Of a DNA stretch of 53,260 bases, positions 47,601-53,260 are shown one piece after another. Within the stretch, counting starts at the first letter, position 1. Each line of letters starts with the position of its first letter. Origin of the DNA: Beroe ovata (taxonomy: Eukaryota; Ctenophora; Nuda; Beroida; Beroidae). Where the stretch lies: NCBI GenBank assembly GCA_946803715.1, contig CAMPET010000155.1, positions 109,602 to 162,861 on the forward strand, given 5' to 3'. The notes under the pieces are model-generated. The model had not been told where the DNA came from, did not search any database, and saw only the letters and a program-made list of their open reading frames with translations. The translations under genes and the position numbers were made by a program.

Positions 47601-49463
47601 GACAGCCTCCACATTATTTCAGTATTACACGCGAACAGAGGATTTGCCTCAGTCCATGCTCAAGAGATTGTCGAGATCCGATCCTGCAGAGTACGCTAAC
47701 ATCAGCAATCCTCACAATAGATCCAGGTAATTAGTAATTAATAATTAGCGGTGTATTACCAATAATTACAGGTGATCAATTTAAACTTCATTCTTGTCAG
47801 CTCAAAATGGGAAACAAATCATTCAGGTGATCAATTATCATCACTATAATCGGGCCGACAATTCTTTATCTTAATTTGAAAATCTAATCATAAATATTTA
47901 TACTGCACCCATTGGGCCTGGCTACCACTGTTTGCGCCTGGCTACCAACTACCAAATTTTGGCTGTTCATGACTGATGAGCACCACCCTCTATAATTCAC
48001 TGTTATCCACGCGATCCATGATCCCTCGTGCAAGTGATTGGAAGATAGGATGAAGAGATAATTGTTTCCGAAACATTCTGCCCAGGGATGCAATTATGTA
48101 ATTGAATAATTGGAAAACATGCTGCACCAACTCCGGGATACTATATGATGAAGTGTGTGCGTGTATATTTGTTCCTGGTTTCAATAGCAACAACACACAC
48201 ACAATACGCGTGCTCTCAGTCATAAGCCTCATATGATAGTGAGAGTGGTTTAGCTAGGACTATAATAATGGGAGATGGAGAGAGCTGTATTCTTGTCATA
48301 TGTTATTGGATATGCTTCTCTAAGCTTGCTGATGCTACCTGTCCCTCAGTGCAGACTGCAGTAGCAGTTGCACAGTATGACAGAGTGACAGAGTCATGGT
48401 GTATTACTTCATGACATCGTGAATCATTAGAGTGTGTGCATTTCTATACTTCGATACACATGGAAAAACCGACGAGAAACAGAAAGCTCTATCGTAGATC
48501 ATCCGTTTACGTGTTGAAGTGAGGATAACCACACATGTCATATGCCTACCTATAAGTAATGAGTACCAAGCTACTCATTAAGTGACGCTACTTATGTACT
48601 CATTACCTCCAACTTCTTGGTTACTCATTAATACTCTTATCCACAGTGTGACTCAGATACATTTCCAACCCGCTACAAAACTCCCGCCCTTTGATGTTGG
48701 AGAGGGAACGAAGTTGGGGAGGTCGTTCACGGGTAAAAAGGAACCCACAGGATCCACGGAGAACAACGATAGATGGGTACCACCTAAACCCGACACTCCT
48801 GACCACTACCTTACCAACTATAACCAAAAGTAGGTTGTGCAGGACATTACCCTCCTCAGTCCACAAAACCCACATTACCTAGTTAGCTAGTAACGTGGGT
48901 TTTGTGAAGGAGTACAATTGCGATACGCCCGCCGGTGGCCAATAATCAGTTATATCTCCTCTGTAATCTTCATACTGAATTATCCTATTCACACTGAACT
49001 GAATCATGCTGCTCTGTTTCAGACACCAAGATCCAAACCCGACTGGAGTGACGAGAGAGGGGTACACTAGAGGAGCTGTCATGAGCAAAACAACCAAGAA
49101 CGGTTTCACCAAATCAACTGCACTGCACCGATACGGATACGATACCGAACCACTGGACCTCATTAGATCCATGAACCCTTATCAAGCCAGGTACATGAGA
49201 TGAACGGCTACTGTTAATGGCTGAATGCATTGAAATTGGGTTTCCAGATATATACGCGTCACGCGCGGTTGTAATAAAATGATGCAAGTTTGAAATCGTA
49301 GTTGCAGTTAAAATGCGCTGCGCGCGCGTCATGCACTGGTTGAAGTGTTGCGTTCGTACGCGCGGAGGATCATCTTCTTACGGTAACTGACAAGGCCACT
49401 GTTTAATATTTCAGGAGTTTCATCAGCAAAGAATCGGCAGTCCTGCCAGTGAAAGCCAGATAG
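44602..49463 (+). CDS. SAXO4 (PPP1R32): Stabilizer of axonemal microtubules 4 / PPP1R32 (IIIG9)
   Basis: Ten exons in phase: 44602-44825, 44909-45062, 45142-45249, 45362-45422, 45522-45637, 45742-45801, 47623-47726, 48647-48829, 49023-49190 and 49415-49463, giving 408 residues (human 425). Matching family stretches: YATTYSTVHAISDFKPRPH, GTGYLANFRPAVYY, VHVDTRKG, GPLYMNSETYSKF, GKIVGRKEASGFTNAQNIEP, FTGKKEPTGSTENN and DHYLTNYNQK. The protein is a ciliary/axonemal factor in animals with motile cilia and in mammals binds protein phosphatase 1. It has no membrane segment and low-complexity repeats of short aromatic motifs. Intron 6 (about 1.8 kb) contains a single-N duplication. It is convergent with the receptor gene to the right. 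Confidence 0.88.
46018..46085. repeat. GT microsatellite
   Basis: A TGTG/TGCG simple repeat in SAXO4 intron 6, with a smaller one at 45893-45925 and a CTTCCACACACAGCA triplet ending at the single N at 46230. Confidence 0.85.
46922..47523. repeat. Adjacent duplicate around single N at 47291 (SAXO4 intron 6)
   Basis: About 240 bases (TTTAAAACACTTGCAATTTT onward) at 46922-47162 recur at 47292-47523 with scattered substitutions. The long frames that appear in both copies are intronic and shared only because the sequence is shared. Probably unmerged haplotypes. Confidence 0.75.
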
Positions 49464-50145
49464 ATATGTGTCTCGACCACGTTGAAGGAACCAATCGTCT
49501 CATCACAAGTTATCATAGGCCAAATGTTTGAACAATTGAAGAAACTTTCTCTCATGATTTACCGATCGCATTCAAATCATCTAATCTTTATATGAATTCA
49601 TTTTTGAAAGACTTTAAAGGTATTAGAATCGAAGGGATATATCAAAGATAAGTTAAAACCTAGTCATTGGGCGAATCAAGGTATTTAAGACCTGGGAAAA
49701 CGTCATGCCAATCTTTACTGTTTTATATTTAAAACTGGGAATAATTTTACCAATCTTCTTCCTATAAAAGAAGAGTTGCTACTCCTTGTCCTATGGTATT
49801 TATTTGTAAAAACCGTTGTTGATTATGTAAATAGTACAACTTTTGTACCATGTTCAACTCAAATCCTGTTATCAACTCTACTGCTTGCAATGTACTAAAA
49901 CTACAGGCATCATGTGAGCTGTTTATCAAATAGTTGCCCTTGTCTGAGTCCTTAACAAAGAATTAAACCAGGGTTCCCACATCATCATAATTCGGCCAGT
50001 CTCTACGTCTGAAAGCACACGCTATATCCCAGCAGAAGTTGCTTTAACAAACAACATCACATATACCAACCACCATATGTTATTCTCGGACCACATACCA
50101 CATAACCATCACAGGTATACTGCTGCTGACAGTGATAACACTGAG
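49464..50145. other. Convergent intergenic region
   Basis: AT-rich flank between the SAXO4 stop and the receptor stop. No gene or RNA seen. Confidence 0.5.
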
Positions 50146-53100
50146 TCAGGGAATGAACGTTGCTGGACTGTGAGTTAAGTGTCCACAATGGAGACATTCC
50201 TCCCTCACTTGATTATTCATTTCCTCATCGCTCAGCCCGTCAACAACCGGCATCATGTCAGTCTCGACAGCTACCGGGCTATCCGAATGAACAAATACAT
50301 TGTCTGAATGAGTAGAGCCGTTACCCACTTTCTTATATCGCTTGTGGTGTTTCGGGTCCATCTTACACTCGCCCTCCACTGAATAGTGTCCGGAGAAGTC
50401 TATGTTGTTGTCACTGTCCTTTTTACACAGGAATGAACGCTTCAGGTCATGGTAAAGGTACCGGAAACGACGTCTCAGAGCTTCGGTCATGGTCTTTGGC
50501 CGCTGAAAGATTTATCTTACTGAGCACACTGTTGTATAGTGTACAATGTAGTGTACATACACACCACATTGTACAATGTACAATACACATTGTGTATGAA
50601 TAAAAGAACTCTTGTAGGGTTTTCCCCATCGTCGGCGCCGCGCAATCAATATTCCACCCGACGACTACCAGGGATAGAATCCCGCCAGCGAGGGCAGGGT
50701 GTAATCCTGCAATAGAACTCCCCCTCCCCACGGCAATACACTACCTGAACATTGCACCCGACTGTTTTACCCGCCACGTCACACCACGCCACATAGAGGT
50801 ATTCGCCCGCCAGGGCTACGACACTCAGCAATAGTCCCACAGCCAGTGTGGTGAACAACCCGTTAAGAGAGCTGAGCGCCAGCTGGGCGGACGGATGTTT
50901 ATCCTGGCACTGTCCTGTGTTCTGTAGGATGGACGACCAGAGTGTGTCCAGCTTGCTCGTCTCCTGCAGTTTCAGTAGAGCTCGGTTTATCACGTCAATG
51001 TAGGGCGAGTCAGTGGGGAAACCAAACGCGTAGCTGTGGGGAAAACACGGGTTATGACGGAGATATATAGCTGACTGCATGAATTTGCAGAGGATTTGGT
51101 TTTAGGAATGTCTTAGGAACAACGTAGGAAAAAGAAGTACTCACTCGAAACTGAGGAATTCCCCGGTCCCAACTTTCTCTAGGGAGCAGTTTTTCCGCTT
51201 CATATACTCGAAAATGGGGCTCTCGTAGATGAACGCGTAGTTCTGTTGGAGCGCCCTAGTGAAACCTTCGTCTGTCGTAGCGACCGGACTCTGAAATCAC
51301 ATGAAATCGGAATATAGAAGGAATGAAATTTCCGCCCTCAGGACAAGAAATCTCTTGATTCATATCATTCTTCAAGCAAGTTGCGATCAGGGTATTACCT
51401 GTTTTCGGATAATATCCTGAAAATCCTCCCTGACGCTGTTGGAAAGCGCCACTTCTGGGTGTGTGTCCTTGACTGTTCCCCATTGGTAATAGTCCTGTCC
51501 AAGCAGATCCTCTATCTTACTTAGACCAGTCGTCATCTTCGTTACTGAGAATAGTTGGGAATATCATCACAATATAATACGTGACAGTCTTTGGAATACT
51601 GGGGCTTCTTCACAAAATGAAAATACTCAGGAAGGCTTAAGGAATTCCTAAATGGATTTAGGAGAAGGAAACCTGTTTAAGCTCCTCCAAAAGCTTGACT
51701 TTCATTGAGGAACTCCTTTTGCCTTCGTGGCAACAACTTGCGTATTACTCACTTGTCAAGAAAGCGGCTAAGTTTGCAGTGTACATGGCGAGTATCACCA
51801 TGACTACCAGCCACCAGAAGAGTAGAACAATCCGGCCGGGAATACTGGTCGGCCAGTTCTCAACAGGGTCCTGATTGAGGAGCGACGCAAACACTATCCA
51901 GGATGTGTTACCAAGGTTCAAACGAGCTGAAATATCATGAGAGTTGTCAATCGCAGGTGGTGATTCTAAACAAGCATCCTCGATTCTCAATCTAAGGACA
52001 ACGTTTTCTGAGCTTCAAATTGGGTTAATTATTTACTGAATAGTTCGTCAGCAGCCTCCAGTTTCTTAGCGGAGCAAGTGTTGTGCTTGCGGAAGTGTCG
52101 CTTGTCCTGACGCCGTTTCTTACACTCGCCACATTGGCACGACATGAGGGCGAACTGCTTGCTCCAATAGAGACCGTTTGGGGAAATCTGTGAGGGGCGG
52201 GGGCGTGAGCGCATGAGGAATGTGGTAGCCACCTTAAAAACTGCAGCCTCATCATGGGATCTCAATCCTAACCCTAATTACTGCCATGACCAACACGTCT
52301 GAATATGACAAGACACAAGAATCAGCTCCATCAGTGGCATCAACTCCCTCTCCTTCCCACCCCCATACTCACCCTGCTGTAGATCCACACAATCACGACA
52401 ACCGCTATCACTCCCCCTCCTATCGCATACCTGAAATATGACAGAGCTATGACAGGACTGTATGATGTAGAGAGTGTTGTCTCCCTCATTCCAAGTTTCA
52501 GATTCCAGCTAATTTCATCCACTAATTCCTGCCATCTCTGATCATGTAAATTAAAGAAGTTGAAATAGTTTACCTCTCAAGGTCTTGTCGTTTACTAAAC
52601 TGTACAAGAATACAGGGTGCCCGTGTACCATACACTGCTATGTGGAACAATGGGTGAAGTTGGCTTAAACCAGGGACGCTAGACGCCACACAAGAGGAGT
52701 TAAAGTGATCTAGCTCCAGGTGTACCTGGCACCCAATCAGAGCAGTTCCTCGTTAATTAACAACCCGCCCGGAAACGGTGTGCATGAGTCGAGATTCTTC
52801 GGACAAATAGCTCACGTTCATAGATAGTTAATTGGAAGCAGACTATAGAACAGAAGTGGGAATAGGACAGAGAAATAAGTGAGATGAGAATTGTTGGCAC
52901 CAATATGATATAAAAGGAGCGTGGCTCCTCAGTGTTGGTGTTGCTTAACACAAGACCCAACTTCCTGATCCAGTGTGGGCTGCTAAACCACGAATAGGCC
53001 GTATAACCTCGCCATCCTACCATTGCAGCCCTTGTCCTACTCATAATAACAACATGTTATACTATCATGTTATACAACTCACTTACAGGACATCGCTAGT

Positions 53101-53169
53101 GAAGGGTGATAGGAAGAAATAGCCGTTATTAGTCTCTTCCTTGCCTCGTACCACAACAGTTAACCCTGC
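50146..53169 (-). CDS. Ionotropic glutamate receptor, C-terminal part (5' exons outside window)
   Basis: Eight exons in phase: 53087-53169, 52373-52430, 52037-52187, 51753-51926, 51399-51544, 51145-51290, 50745-51033 and 50146-50502, 467 residues. Order: end of ligand lobe S1 (GLTVVVRGKEETNNGYFFLS), M1 (YAIGGGVIAVVVIVWIYSR), a long M1-M2 linker, pore loop (SWIVFASLLNQDPVENWPTS), M3 with the gating motif YTANLAAFLT, lobe S2 (YAFIYESPIFEYMKRKNCSL then YAFGFPTDSPYIDV), M4 (LNGLFTTLAVGLLLSVVALAG) and a 119-residue cytosolic tail. The S2 glutamate that holds the ligand amino group in family members appears kept in YES; the GT-x-x-S-x-T loop reads WGTVKDTHPE, so ligand preference may differ. The linker carries CQCGECKKRRQDKRHFRKH. 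The amino-terminal domain and most of S1 lie beyond 53260. Confidence 0.9.
50612..50712. mobile_element. MITE family A, copy 3, in a receptor intron
   Basis: About 101 bases with ends TTGTAGGGTTTTCCCCATC and GGGCAGGGTGTAATCCTGCAA, sharing the internal CCAGGGATA(A/G)AATCCCGCCAGC core with copy 2. Flanks AAGAACTC and TAGAACTC agree at seven of eight bases. It lies in the last intron of the glutamate receptor. Confidence 0.75.
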
Positions 53170-53260
53170 CTATAGCGGTGTTGACAAGGTGTTAATGATT
53201 GTGCGGACACACACACACATTGAAATCTCCCTACACCAATCACAGCTGTAATAACTACCC

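Noticed and set aside
46918-47730. Repeated frames reading LCAAKLYNLHFKLA
   Set aside because: They lie in SAXO4 intron 6 and recur only because the intron segment is duplicated; only the end (47623-47726) is a SAXO4 exon.
1-53260. CRISPR array, prophage, operon-type system or toxin module
   Set aside because: The window is animal nuclear DNA; the tandem repeats are micro- or minisatellites without spacer structure.
1-53260. tRNA or rRNA genes
   Set aside because: I looked for a GGTTCGAATCC-type B box and for rRNA core words and saw none that fold convincingly; a tRNA search program would be decisive.

Overview
This is a gene-dense stretch of an animal nuclear genome. The genes have GT-AG introns (two candidates are GC-AG), mostly 50-300 bp long, and are separated by CA/GT microsatellites and minisatellites. 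The gene content is metazoan: a C1q/collagen-like secreted protein, an ionotropic glutamate receptor, a PNT+ETS factor, CLN3, GSAP and a ciliary SAXO4/PPP1R32. The compact layout, two genes nested in introns and the glutamate receptor suggest a non-bilaterian animal. I favour a ctenophore, but that is an inference from style and not a sequence match. I joined exons by hand, requiring splice sites and reading phase to agree. Two 'runs of N' gaps and about ten single Ns are present.

Layout. 0.35-6.0 kb holds three minus-strand genes: intronless RPB9 (POLR2I), intronless SRP72, and an unrecognised 8-exon helical protein. 6.36-8.09 kb (+) is an SLC18B1-like MFS transporter. 8.54-10.99 kb (-) is a complete 12-exon CLN3, convergent with the transporter, with its 5' end repeated across a single N. 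11.5-13.3 kb is intergenic and rich in short inverted-repeat elements. 13.36-19.15 kb (-) is a 9-exon secreted C1q protein resembling erythroferrone/adipolin. A complete intronless papain-family protease lies on the opposite strand inside its fifth intron. 19.2-23.8 kb is repeat-rich with no gene found. 23.85-25.39 kb (+) is an intronless protein with two cyclic-nucleotide-binding-like domains. 25.95-34.93 kb (+) is a 10-exon ETS factor. 35.43-43.85 kb (-) is a GSAP (pigeon-family) gene; a two-exon secreted protein of unknown family is nested in its last intron on the plus strand. 44.60-49.46 kb (+) is SAXO4/PPP1R32, head-to-head with GSAP. 50.15-53.17 kb (-) is the C-terminal half of an ionotropic glutamate receptor that continues beyond the right edge.

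Functionally the window mixes housekeeping genes (transcription, protein targeting), lysosomal/vesicular membrane proteins (CLN3, SLC18B1-like), secreted factors, one transcription factor, a ciliary protein and a receptor channel. No metabolic operon or defence system is present. The most interesting items are the nested-gene arrangements, a papain-like protease with an altered active-site neighbourhood fused to a trefoil-like C-terminus, an erythroferrone/adipolin-like hormone-type gene, a receptor with a Cys/basic-rich M1-M2 linker, two related families of miniature inverted-repeat elements with hairpin ends, and several probable haplotype-derived false duplications at single-N joins.
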